This document shows, piece after piece, positions 26,954 through 35,991 of a stretch of DNA of 64,000 bases. Numbering within the stretch: the stretch's first letter is position 1; the number at the start of each line of letters is the position of its first letter. The DNA is from Planctomycetota bacterium (GTDB taxonomy: Bacteria; Planctomycetota; Planctomycetia; Isosphaerales; Isosphaeraceae). The notes under the pieces are model-generated. The model saw only the letters and a list, made by a program, of their open reading frames with translations. It did no database searches and was not told the origin of the DNA. The stretch is taken from positions 62,001 to 126,000 of the forward strand of contig JAQGHR010000031.1 in assembly GCA_028291545.1 (NCBI GenBank), given 5' to 3'. The translations under genes and the position numbers were made by a program.

Positions 26954-28204
26954 TTACCGGGCTTTCTGGTCCCCGCGTCCCCGAGGAGCGAGGGAACCGG
27001 ACAGGACGTGGGGTGCGGGAGGAGCCTTGTGCGCGGCCGATCCGCCCACGACGTCCGCCAGATAATTAAGGAGCCGCTCCCGAAATCGGGGCAGTGCGTA
27101 AACCTCCGCCCGCTGGCGAGCCCAGGCTGGATCGTGGGGGCGGCCGCGATGCTCCCAGGACTCGATGGCGTCTCGCAATCCGTCCGCCGTCGGCTCTTGA
27201 TAGAGGACGCCGGCTCGCTCGTCCACCGTCTCGGCCGCCCCGCCCCGAGCCAGCGCGATGACCGGGGCCCCACACGCCATCGCCTCGGCGGGGACGATCC
27301 CGAAATCCTCCTCGCCGGGGAAGAGCAACGCGCGGCATCGTCGATAGTGATCGCGGATGGATTCGTCGGTTTGCCAGCCGAGAAACGTGACGCCAGGCCC
27401 GGCAAGGCGCTGGAGACGGTCGCGGTCCGGGCCAGCGCCGATGACCACGAGAGGTCGGCCGGTCGAGGAACACACCTGGATGGCCTGGTCGATCCTCTTG
27501 TACGGCACGAGCGCCGAGACGCAGAGGTACGGCCCGTCGCGATCGACCGGCGCGGGTGAGTAGAACGAGGTATCGACCGGCGGCTCGATCACTCGTCCGT
27601 CACGGCCGTAGCATCGATCGATCCGGCCGCGCACGGTCTCGGAGATGGCGACGAAGTGGGAGACGCTCGACGATGTTGCTTTGTCCCAGGCGCGCAGCCG
27701 GTCGAGCATGAATCCGGCGGCGGCACGACGGACAGGACGACCCGTCCAGCTCTCCAGATAGGCTGCGCGACCATCCCACGCGTAACGCATCGGAGTGAAG
27801 CAATAGCAGACGTGGGGGACGCCCTTCGGGACCCGTACCGCCTTGGCGACGCAGTGGCTCAGGCTAACGACCAGGTCCACCTCGCCCACGTTCCAGAATC
27901 GCGCCGCCGCCGGCATGATCGGCAGCAGCTTGCGATAATGCCGCTCAACGCCCGGTAGTCTTTGCAACGGCGACGTGCGAATCATCATCGCGCCGATGGT
28001 CGGGCCGACCGAGCCTTTCTTATGGATCAAGGTATGCAGCGTCGCGCCGGGGAACGCCCGGCAGAGCACTTCCAGGCACTTCTCGCCGCCCCGGAGACCC
28101 GTCAGCCAATCGTGGACCAAGGCGACACGTAGGCCGACGAGCGGGGCCGGGACCTGGCTCGTGGCATTTCGCGCGTTGAAAGCCTGTCGTGGCTTGGCGT
28201 CCAT
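26954..28204 (-). CDS. GT4-type glycosyltransferase
   Basis: The protein has 416 residues. VALVHDWLTGLRGGEKCLEV is the donor-side start of GT-B glycosyltransferases related to WbaZ/mannosyltransferases. FVAISETVRGRI, YLCVSALVPYKRIDQAI and FPGEEDFGIVPAEAMACGAP are the GT4 motifs; the last holds the Ex7E nucleotide-sugar site. It transfers a sugar, probably mannose-type, in cell-surface polysaccharide synthesis. No other polysaccharide genes are adjacent. Confidence 0.9.
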   Translation of the reverse strand: MDAKPRQAFNARNATSQVPAPLVGLRVALVHDWLTGLRGGEKCLEVLCRAFPGATLHTLIHKKGSVGPTIGAMMIRTSPLQRLPGVERHYRKLLPIMPAAARFWNVGEVDLVVSLSHCVAKAVRVPKGVPHVCYCFTPMRYAWDGRAAYLESWTGRPVRRAAAGFMLDRLRAWDKATSSSVSHFVAISETVRGRIDRCYGRDGRVIEPPVDTSFYSPAPVDRDGPYLCVSALVPYKRIDQAIQVCSSTGRPLVVIGAGPDRDRLQRLAGPGVTFLGWQTDESIRDHYRRCRALLFPGEEDFGIVPAEAMACGAPVIALARGGAAETVDERAGVLYQEPTADGLRDAIESWEHRGRPHDPAWARQRAEVYALPRFRERLLNYLADVVGGSAAHKAPPAPHVLSGSLAPRGRGDQKAR

Positions 28205-28336
28205 GCGGCATCCGACCGGTCAGAAATTTTGCGGTGATCGTTGCCCGAACCATCCTTGGCTCGTGCCGAGCGCCGGCAAACCATACGGGAGGACGAGATT
28301 TGGGGCAAGACGGACCTCAAACCTCCTGGACGTAAA

Positions 28337-28382
28337 ACGACCAAGAGCGGGGACGCAATATCGCGTTCCCGCTCTTGGTCGT
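28337..28382 (-). terminator. strong hairpin downstream of the DUF1559 gene
   Basis: A 20-bp stem with a single G-U pairs 28337-28356 with 28363-28382 around a 6-nt loop. Reading on the minus strand it is followed by TTTT. It stands 31 bases beyond the stop at 28414. Confidence 0.8.
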
Positions 28383-28413
28383 GGATGCGAATGAAGCGAA
28401 CGTCACGCTCAGA

Positions 28414-29721
28414 TCACTTGAGCACGTCGTCCTGGTTCAGCGGCATCTGGCGGAAGGTGGACGGGAGCTGGCTGCCGGCCGGGGTGAGGATCTTCGACCA
28501 GACGATCCCATTGATCGTCTCCGTGACGAAGTGGGCCGAACCGTCGCACATGACGACGTTCACGCCGCCAGGGTGACGGCTGGACGGATAGGGGGCGGTG
28601 CCCTCGGCACCCACCGCCAGGCCGGCGTTGATGTTCTCGAGGCTGCCGGGCGTGTTCGCCGAGACCCACGACTGTCCGTCGGTCACCGTGCCATTCAGCG
28701 TGTAGGGGCTGAGGCTCGGCTGCGTAGCACCGGTATCCGCCACGCATCCGCCATTCCCGGGGGTGGCATGGCTCGCTCCGCCACAAATGTTGTCCGATCC
28801 GATGAACATCATGAAGTTCGGGTGCGGGGCCGACCAGTTCAAAACGATCGCGGGCGGAAGATTGGGCCAGGTGCTGTTGACGAGACCGACGCCCGCACTA
28901 TCGTTCGGCGTGTAACCTGCCTGGATGTTCTCCGAAACCAGAATGGTATTGCTCGAACCGTCGGTGATCGAGCTGGACGTTGTTCGCGTGTCCCAGGGGG
29001 CATTGCCGGCGTTGGTGCCGAGGAACATCACGCCGGTCTTTTTTGCGACCTGCGAGCCCCAGTCGAGGGAGGCACCATTCGCGGCGGTCGGGCCGCTCCA
29101 ACCGATCGGGAAGAGGCCGGTGAGCGTGCCGGTGCTACCCGTCACGGTGTAACCATGCCAGCGGGAAAATCCCCCGTTGACGACGAAGGAGAGGTTCCCC
29201 TGACCCGGCTGGACCGTGTCGTCCTCGGGGCAGGTCAGGATCTTGACGAACTTGTTCCCGATCGTGAAATTGTTCGTCGAGCTTGCACCGATCGTGGTGT
29301 CGAAGAACGGCACGTTGCGGTTGTAGCCGTTGTACAAGTCGTTGGCGTCGATATAGGGCAGGATATCCACGACCCAGCTATAAAGCGGGCCGTAGTTATT
29401 GCCGCTGCCCGTCGTCACGAAGGTGCCGTTGAAGCAGTTGTTGATGGCGGATGACGCCGGAGTCGGCGGGTTCAGCGCACCCGAATTTTCCTGGAACGTC
29501 CCGGCATTCGGGAAGCTGTTCTTGGTGTTGAGGACCTGGATTAAGCCCAGGCCGACCTGGCGCATGTTGCTAGCGCACTCCATCCGGCGTGCCGTCCGCC
29601 TTGCGGAGATCACCGCCGGCAAGATCAGCCCCATCAGGATGCCGATGATCGCGATGACCACCAGCAGCTCGATAAGCGTAAATCCTCGAGGCAGACTCTT
29701 CATTCGACGGCGAGCGATCAT
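28414..29721 (-). CDS. DUF1559 prepilin-like protein
   Basis: The protein has 435 residues. [20 protein letters not shown] is a perfect type IV prepilin signal (Gly/Phe cleavage, Glu at +5). [18 protein letters not shown] starts the DUF1559 domain, and [16 protein letters not shown] is the H-X9-DG motif. AAAGGA seven bases upstream supports the ATG at 29721. It lies just downstream of the large pseudopilin locus on the same strand, so its product may be processed by the same prepilin peptidase. Confidence 0.95.
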   Translation of the reverse strand: MIARRRMKSLPRGFTLIELLVVIAIIGILMGLILPAVISARRTARRMECASNMRQVGLGLIQVLNTKNSFPNAGTFQENSGALNPPTPASSAINNCFNGTFVTTGSGNNYGPLYSWVVDILPYIDANDLYNGYNRNVPFFDTTIGASSTNNFTIGNKFVKILTCPEDDTVQPGQGNLSFVVNGGFSRWHGYTVTGSTGTLTGLFPIGWSGPTAANGASLDWGSQVAKKTGVMFLGTNAGNAPWDTRTTSSSITDGSSNTILVSENIQAGYTPNDSAGVGLVNSTWPNLPPAIVLNWSAPHPNFMMFIGSDNICGGASHATPGNGGCVADTGATQPSLSPYTLNGTVTDGQSWVSANTPGSLENINAGLAVGAEGTAPYPSSRHPGGVNVVMCDGSAHFVTETINGIVWSKILTPAGSQLPSTFRQMPLNQDDVLK

Positions 29722-29891
29722 GGCACGTCCTTTCTCAGACGGAGAGGGATGTGGACTTCATCGTAACCCTAGCTACCACGCATTGACAAGAGATGAACGG
29801 TGTTCAACAAACCCGATCTTGCAAGTCACCGCTTCGGGCGGCTATGGCGGCTTACGCGACAAGCTGCCATTGCCACCCGTACGCGGAAGAC

Positions 29892-32800
29892 CTACTCGAT
29901 CCTGCGGCGGAAGACGATCAGGTCGCGGTAGTCACCCGGCTCCTGGGGATTGAAGCCCGTGGCTCGCGTGCGGTCGAGAAGGAAGTAGGACCGGTAGCGG
30001 ATGTTCTTTCCCGCATCCGCGTTCAGCTCTCGTCCGAGCTGATCCATGGCCATGGAGGAACCGGTGACCGGGTCGTACTGGTTGTACATCTGCTTGTTGC
30101 CCTCCTTGACGACCTCGAAGAACCCGACCGTCAGCCACACCGCGTACTGATGCGTCCGGACCGTAGTCTGGTTCATCACCTTGGAGAGCATCTCCGTGCG
30201 GTACGCCGGGTGGGCGCGATGGTCGGTGGCGACTCCCTGATAGGTCGATCCGCCAAGATAGCCCTGGACCGGCGGACCTGAAGTCGTCGCGGGCGGGACC
30301 GGTGGAACCTGGTAGCTCGTGTTGGAGAATAGTGAACTGTTCTGCTTGGTGAGGAAGATTCCGTCGGCATCGGTCCAGCCCATCGTCGGCGGCGGGACCG
30401 GGGTGATGGTGGTATCGGCGGCCGAGGCGGCGACGGCGGCCTGGGCAGTGGGATCGAAAATGGGGGAAACGACCTGAGTCGCCGGGCTCCAGGTGGTATT
30501 GGAGTATTTCGTCGGATCGATAAACCCGGCGTTTGCGAAATTCGTCGACACGGTCGAGAAGTCCGCGTCCGGGATCTGGAACAGGGCGCGGGGAGCGATG
30601 CGCGGCGTCGCGGCCAGGAACTTGACCTGAGGGTTCATCGCGGTCGAATCGTAAAGTGGGTTGGTGATCAGGTCGAACCGCCGGGCCTGATCCGCGTGCT
30701 TCAGGTCGACTTTCGGGTCGGCAGTCATCGTGTTGAGCTGGTAGGCCGGTAGCCTGGCGGGACGCATCACGGTGTCGTTGATGTCGATGTTGAAATCGGT
30801 CGAGACGCCGAAATACTGGTTTGCCAGCGATCGGAACGGCCGGCTTGGCATCGCGGCATAGTTCTTGGTCCAGGGATCGGGATATCCCCAGATCTGGTTG
30901 AACGGCGAGGTGGACATCGGTGAGAACACCACACCCGAGCCGCCGTCGCGAAGCTTGAGGAAGTCGGAGAACGCGGCCTTCATGCCCGCGGTGGTGCCGT
31001 TGTTATAGCCGCGGTTCGGCATCGGGTACGAGTAGGACGGCGCACCGTTGGGAAGGATGGCCGTTGCCACGTGCGGGAGGCCTTTGACGCCGGCGGGCAA
31101 CGTGGAATCGTAGGTGGGTGAGCCGAGATAATTCGCCCCACCGGCACCAACGGCCGCCCCGTTCAACCTCAGATCATCCATGAGGGCGAAGAAGATCTCC
31201 TCATCGAAGATCAGGTTCAAGTTCAACAGGCCCGGTCTGAGGTCACGACGAGCCCAGTCCGCGTTCTGACCGGCCGCCACGGGACCGATGTAGCCGAACG
31301 AGGTGCTCGGGACTTCGAAGAACTCCAGCGCCTTGTACCAGCCATTCTTGACACCCGACGAGTAGAAGAACGCCTCGGGCAGGTAGGGGAAGGCGGCCGG
31401 GTCGGGCATGTTGATGTTGGGATTGGGCTGCATGGGCGCATCATTCGGCGCACCCACACCGCTCATGGTGAACTGACTGGCCGTCGGCGGAACGCCTTGA
31501 GGCTGCGGGGGGTCGGGAATCGGGTTTGCGGTCGGCGCGGCGCTCGGTCGTGAGTAGCCGGTGAGCGGGAGGGTCACCGCCGGGATCGTGAGAGCGTCGC
31601 CCGACGGCCCGATCGGGTTCGTCGCCTTCCAGGGCGGCGGGTAGTAGTACATCATGTTGTCCGCCCCGGCTCGCGCGAGCTGCGCCGCGGTCGGAGGCAG
31701 GATACCCCTGGCGGTCGGGGGCGTCGCGCCCGTGTTAACGCCGAAGGCCATTGGAGCAGGTGTCTGGGGGGCGATTGGGGCCGGTACCCCGGGATATTCC
31801 ACGAATTGCTTCGTGAACAACCCCGGCGGGCAGGCGGGCACCAGGAGCAACTCGGCCACGCTCTGGAAGTCGCGATCGTGGAACGGGAAGATATCCCAGT
31901 TCTCACCGTTGCTGTTCGTCCTGTCGATCGTGTGGTAGATGTTACCGCTGATCTGGGTCGGGGTGATCGTTCCCTGGACGTTCATGCCGTAAACGGCCGT
32001 CAGCGGCTGCGCCTTGGTCGCGTCCGCACTGGCGGGAGGCGTCTGCGCCTGAGTGGGGAAGGTCTGCTCCGAATAGCCGTAGGGATTCGGGGCGTTGGTC
32101 AACGTCTCGGAGTACGGGACGAAGTGTCCGCCACGGTAGGGCTGGAGCCGTCGCGTCGAGTAGATCGCGTTCGTGCCCTGCGTCACGGTGTCGTTGTTGG
32201 CATCCTTCGCCTTGGCGATGCCGTTGTCGACGAAGTAGGGGAACCGGAACGAGTCGACCACGACCTTCTGCGACGTTGGGTCCTTGGCATTGACAGGACG
32301 CAACAGGTGGAGCCAGTAGAACTGGCTCCGCTTGTTGTCAGCCAGGGTCGCCATGGTCGCCGGAGTCAGGGCGGTCTCGGTAATCTGGTTCACGAGCGTA
32401 TCGCTGAGCTGCGCATCGATCGGTGGCGTATTGAGCTCGACCTGCGGATAGCCAACGACCTTGGGCGGGCCCGCGGTGATGGTCGTGGGTGCCGTGTTGT
32501 TGATGTAATTGCCGAAGATGTAGTAATCCTCGGGCTGGCCGCCCGTGCTATTCATCGCCGGGACAGGTTTGGGCAGCCCCGCCGGCTTGCTGGTCGCTGG
32601 GTCGATATACAATGGGACGAAGTGGGTGTTGATCGTGGACTGGCGGAGCTGGCCAGTGATGCGGTTGGGGCGTTCGATCAGGCTCGTGGTCTCGTCGGTC
32701 GAGGCCGGGTTGTCCTGCGTGATCACGAATCCCCAGCCGTTCAGGTCGAGATCCGAGGCCGTGCCCGAACCACCCGTTCCATAGTCTTTCGAAAGGGTGT

Positions 32801-35800
32801 TCACCAGCTCGATGAAGAGCCGGGGCGTCGTCATGTCGGCCTTTGACGCCGGGTCCTTGCGGATGTACTGATAGCCGACGATCTCGGTGATCGCGATCGG
32901 GTTGTACTCCATCCCCCACTGGACGAGCGGCGTGCCGTTGGCCCCGGCGCCGGAGAACTTGGCCACGCCGGCCGGGAGTTTGATGGTCGTGGTGGTGGAC
33001 TGGAAGCCGGCCAGAGTCGAGGGAACCGACGCCGTCTGGATGTCGGTGAGGACCAGGTCGTAGTTCGAGAACGCCGTCATCGTCCCGTCCGGGTCGCGGA
33101 AGTCGCAGATGTTGACTGCGTACTGGCCGATCGCCGCGAGCGTCTCGGCTGGGACGGGAACCCGCGTCCCGGTGGAGTCGAGCATCGTCATGCCGTCGGG
33201 CGGATAGAGGACGGACTTCATCATCTGATACACGTCGCGGCAGAACTTCTGACGCACCGGCTCGTAGGGATCGTCGGAGACCGGCAGCGGGAGGTTGAGG
33301 TTGATCCGTCGTCCGCCGTGCATCAAGGAGGGTAGGTTGGCAACGCCTTCAAACTTCGGCAAGGAGCCATCGGAAAGCGCGGTATTCGCACGAGGAAAAC
33401 CGAACGTGCTGCCCATCGTGGCCGTCGGCGCGGCGGAGGTACCGATCTCCCAGCTATCGGTTGCGAACATATTGCGCATGGTCGCGTTGATGTCGAGGGC
33501 GGGGACGAGATTCCTGAGCCTCGTCGACAGGATCGCCGCGTCCACGTCGCCCTTGCGATCGATATACTCCTGGTCGCTCACCCCGAAGTTCGCGTCGTAC
33601 GCGGTCTTGTCGTACACGTTCATCTGCGCGGCCTCTTGCAGACCCAGGCCGCCGCCCACGTAGATGCCGTTGATGGCCGAGCCCACCGCGTAATCCGCGG
33701 GCGAGTTGGAATTGACCAGGTTGCTGAACGTCGGCAGCTTCATCCCGGCGTTCATGTCATACGGCGCCGGGGCCATGAGGTTCCGCCAGTTGCCGGGCGG
33801 GTTGCGGAACGACTCGTAGCCGTGATAAATGTTGAGCGCGTTGTTCGCGAGAGTCTTCGTGGCGTCAGCCGGGTCGGGGAGATCACCCGGCCAGTTGGAG
33901 ATCCCGGGCGGTCGGAAGTAGAGATAGGGGCTTGACCGGCCGCGAATGTCGCTGCCGAGACCCCAATCGAGCGGGCCGGCGGGAATATTGTCGAAGTGCA
34001 TCAGCCGACCAATGCCCGCGAGATCGATCGGCGAGACGAACCGCCGATACCGCTCGGAGGGGAGCAGCACGCGATTGGCCGCATCGAGCTTGTCACCGAC
34101 TTCCGGATGGGACGTATAGGTCGACGACATGGTGTCGTACTTGTATGCGGGAAAAAAGTCGGTGCCGGTGAAGTCGCTGTCGAAGGCATCGACCTTGGGA
34201 AAGACGGTTGCGGAATAAGTCTGATTCGGCAGGTACGACCGCCCTGCTCGGGGAAAGGCGGCTCCTCCCGACGCTCGGATGATGTCCACCTCGCCGAATC
34301 GACCCTCGGTCGGCGGAATCGGCGGTGTCGCGCTCGGATTGCCCGGGTTACCCTGCAGCAAGTGCCGAAGCTCCCCGGCTCCCCCCGCCGGTCCCACCTG
34401 TCCGGCCGACAGGGCGTATTCCGGGTTGATCTCGTTGACCGAGTAGCCGATGTGGGAGGCGTGATCGGGCGCAGCAAGCACCGAGCCGTCCAGCGCCCTC
34501 GCATTCAGGTTTCCCGCCGTATTCAGCGGCAGCCGACCGTTCAGGCCCAAGATCATGAAGGCGAAGAGGGGCTTGAACAACTTCCCGGTCGAGTCGCGCT
34601 GGACGGGATAGCCCAGGTCGATCCAGACCGAGTCGGAGACGCCGTCACCGTCGTTATCGACGTCGAATCCGGGGGTGGGTGGGGACGTTTGCTTGGTGAT
34701 CTTGCCCGTGATGGCGTCGGGGAGCAGGTCGGCGAAGGTGTCCCCGGACTGCGGATGGTCAATCTTGCGGACACGGAGGAACTTGGAGCGAGAGGCCGCC
34801 GTCTTGCTCTTCCAGTCGTTCTGAGTGGCGTCGCTCGGGTTGAGGATGAGGTTGCCCGGGCGATGGAACGAGGGGATCGTGACCTGGCCGTCGGCGGTGC
34901 GGAGCGCGAGGAACCAGTTATCGTTATCTACCGCGTCGAAGTCTTCATCCATCTGGTACGCCATCGAGTTCGGGTCGTTGTAGCCCGAGGGATAGTTCGC
35001 GGCGTTGAGGCGGTTGTAGAGGAAATTCGGGTAGGCCGAGAAGGGGCGAGCGTTGCCGAAATCGTCCGATGCGATGACGCGATCCAGGCCGAGCCCGTTG
35101 AAGGCCCGCATGTAACGGCCGTCGATCTCGAACAGATTCTTGATCGAGGCGTTCGTTGCGGTATCGGGCTGGACGAAGGCGAGCGTCGTCGAGGGCGCCC
35201 CAGTGCTGGTGGTCGCGGTGGTGCTACGGTCGGCGACCGTCAACTGGAAGACGTGGGAGTTGCCGGACGTACGATCATCGGCCACGATTTCAAACGTCTG
35301 AGTCAGCTTATCGGGGCCGGTGATCGGGCGAATCGGGGCGAGGGTGCTGGAGTCGACGATCCACTGCTGTAAACGGAGGACGCAGCCCGTGAAATTTGCG
35401 TTGTAGAGCTGGGGGACATTCTGGATGCCGTAGACCGGGTCGCGATTGGAGTTCGTCGGGATGTTCGTGGTGACCTGGTAGCTGATCGGGCCCCCGGCCG
35501 AGGCGATCTGTTTCGCGCCGGTGATGATGAGAGGCTGGCCGATCGGCTCGGGAATCCGGTTCAGATACCAGTTCTGGAACGGCGTGGTGACGCCGGCGGC
35601 CACGACCGTGGTATCGGTGTAGAAGTCCAGCCCGTACATGTCCCGCTTGAGACTGTGGCCGCGGAGCGCCGAAGCCGGGTTGCCCGTGTCGTTGATGAGC
35701 TGGTCGAGGGCGAAGTCGATGACCTGCTCGGGGGGCGGCGTGTGGACCGCCTCGGCGGCGTGTCGGGCGCCGATCTGGGCCTGGCCGCTGAAGGTGGCGA

Positions 35801-35900
35801 AGGTCACGCCGATCAGGGCGAGCAAGCCGAGCATGGCCAGGATCAGGATGAGGACAACGCCTCTCCGTCTCCCCGCTCCTTCCGGTCGTCTGGCGTACAT
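29892..35900 (-). CDS. giant GspK/PilX-like protein (2002 residues)
   Basis: The ATG at 35900 has GGGAG eight bases upstream; an in-frame start 26 codons earlier is less likely. The N-terminus, RRRGVVLILILAMLGLLALI, is the membrane helix of PilX/GspK proteins without the canonical prepilin Glu. AEAVHTPPPEQVIDFALDQL follows as the first helix region. Near residue 417 there is DVDNDGDGVSDSVWIDLG, then FMILGLNGRLPLNTAGNLN, resembling the NG-x-LNLNTA segment of GspK. The remaining 1500 residues are Pro-, Asn- and Thr-rich with no domain I can name. GspK usually has about 330 residues. It is probably the tip or a very large minor subunit of the pseudopilus; this is inference. Confidence 0.8.
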   Translation of the reverse strand: MYARRPEGAGRRRGVVLILILAMLGLLALIGVTFATFSGQAQIGARHAAEAVHTPPPEQVIDFALDQLINDTGNPASALRGHSLKRDMYGLDFYTDTTVVAAGVTTPFQNWYLNRIPEPIGQPLIITGAKQIASAGGPISYQVTTNIPTNSNRDPVYGIQNVPQLYNANFTGCVLRLQQWIVDSSTLAPIRPITGPDKLTQTFEIVADDRTSGNSHVFQLTVADRSTTATTSTGAPSTTLAFVQPDTATNASIKNLFEIDGRYMRAFNGLGLDRVIASDDFGNARPFSAYPNFLYNRLNAANYPSGYNDPNSMAYQMDEDFDAVDNDNWFLALRTADGQVTIPSFHRPGNLILNPSDATQNDWKSKTAASRSKFLRVRKIDHPQSGDTFADLLPDAITGKITKQTSPPTPGFDVDNDGDGVSDSVWIDLGYPVQRDSTGKLFKPLFAFMILGLNGRLPLNTAGNLNARALDGSVLAAPDHASHIGYSVNEINPEYALSAGQVGPAGGAGELRHLLQGNPGNPSATPPIPPTEGRFGEVDIIRASGGAAFPRAGRSYLPNQTYSATVFPKVDAFDSDFTGTDFFPAYKYDTMSSTYTSHPEVGDKLDAANRVLLPSERYRRFVSPIDLAGIGRLMHFDNIPAGPLDWGLGSDIRGRSSPYLYFRPPGISNWPGDLPDPADATKTLANNALNIYHGYESFRNPPGNWRNLMAPAPYDMNAGMKLPTFSNLVNSNSPADYAVGSAINGIYVGGGLGLQEAAQMNVYDKTAYDANFGVSDQEYIDRKGDVDAAILSTRLRNLVPALDINATMRNMFATDSWEIGTSAAPTATMGSTFGFPRANTALSDGSLPKFEGVANLPSLMHGGRRINLNLPLPVSDDPYEPVRQKFCRDVYQMMKSVLYPPDGMTMLDSTGTRVPVPAETLAAIGQYAVNICDFRDPDGTMTAFSNYDLVLTDIQTASVPSTLAGFQSTTTTIKLPAGVAKFSGAGANGTPLVQWGMEYNPIAITEIVGYQYIRKDPASKADMTTPRLFIELVNTLSKDYGTGGSGTASDLDLNGWGFVITQDNPASTDETTSLIERPNRITGQLRQSTINTHFVPLYIDPATSKPAGLPKPVPAMNSTGGQPEDYYIFGNYINNTAPTTITAGPPKVVGYPQVELNTPPIDAQLSDTLVNQITETALTPATMATLADNKRSQFYWLHLLRPVNAKDPTSQKVVVDSFRFPYFVDNGIAKAKDANNDTVTQGTNAIYSTRRLQPYRGGHFVPYSETLTNAPNPYGYSEQTFPTQAQTPPASADATKAQPLTAVYGMNVQGTITPTQISGNIYHTIDRTNSNGENWDIFPFHDRDFQSVAELLLVPACPPGLFTKQFVEYPGVPAPIAPQTPAPMAFGVNTGATPPTARGILPPTAAQLARAGADNMMYYYPPPWKATNPIGPSGDALTIPAVTLPLTGYSRPSAAPTANPIPDPPQPQGVPPTASQFTMSGVGAPNDAPMQPNPNINMPDPAAFPYLPEAFFYSSGVKNGWYKALEFFEVPSTSFGYIGPVAAGQNADWARRDLRPGLLNLNLIFDEEIFFALMDDLRLNGAAVGAGGANYLGSPTYDSTLPAGVKGLPHVATAILPNGAPSYSYPMPNRGYNNGTTAGMKAAFSDFLKLRDGGSGVVFSPMSTSPFNQIWGYPDPWTKNYAAMPSRPFRSLANQYFGVSTDFNIDINDTVMRPARLPAYQLNTMTADPKVDLKHADQARRFDLITNPLYDSTAMNPQVKFLAATPRIAPRALFQIPDADFSTVSTNFANAGFIDPTKYSNTTWSPATQVVSPIFDPTAQAAVAASAADTTITPVPPPTMGWTDADGIFLTKQNSSLFSNTSYQVPPVPPATTSGPPVQGYLGGSTYQGVATDHRAHPAYRTEMLSKVMNQTTVRTHQYAVWLTVGFFEVVKEGNKQMYNQYDPVTGSSMAMDQLGRELNADAGKNIRYRSYFLLDRTRATGFNPQEPGDYRDLIVFRRRIE

Positions 35901-35991
35901 GGGCGGTCTCCCTCGGTTCGTTCGGTTCGTTCGTTCGGCCCGCCCCACGGGTATGCTGTCGGGGCGGCGGTTGTTCAATCTGGGCCGTGTC

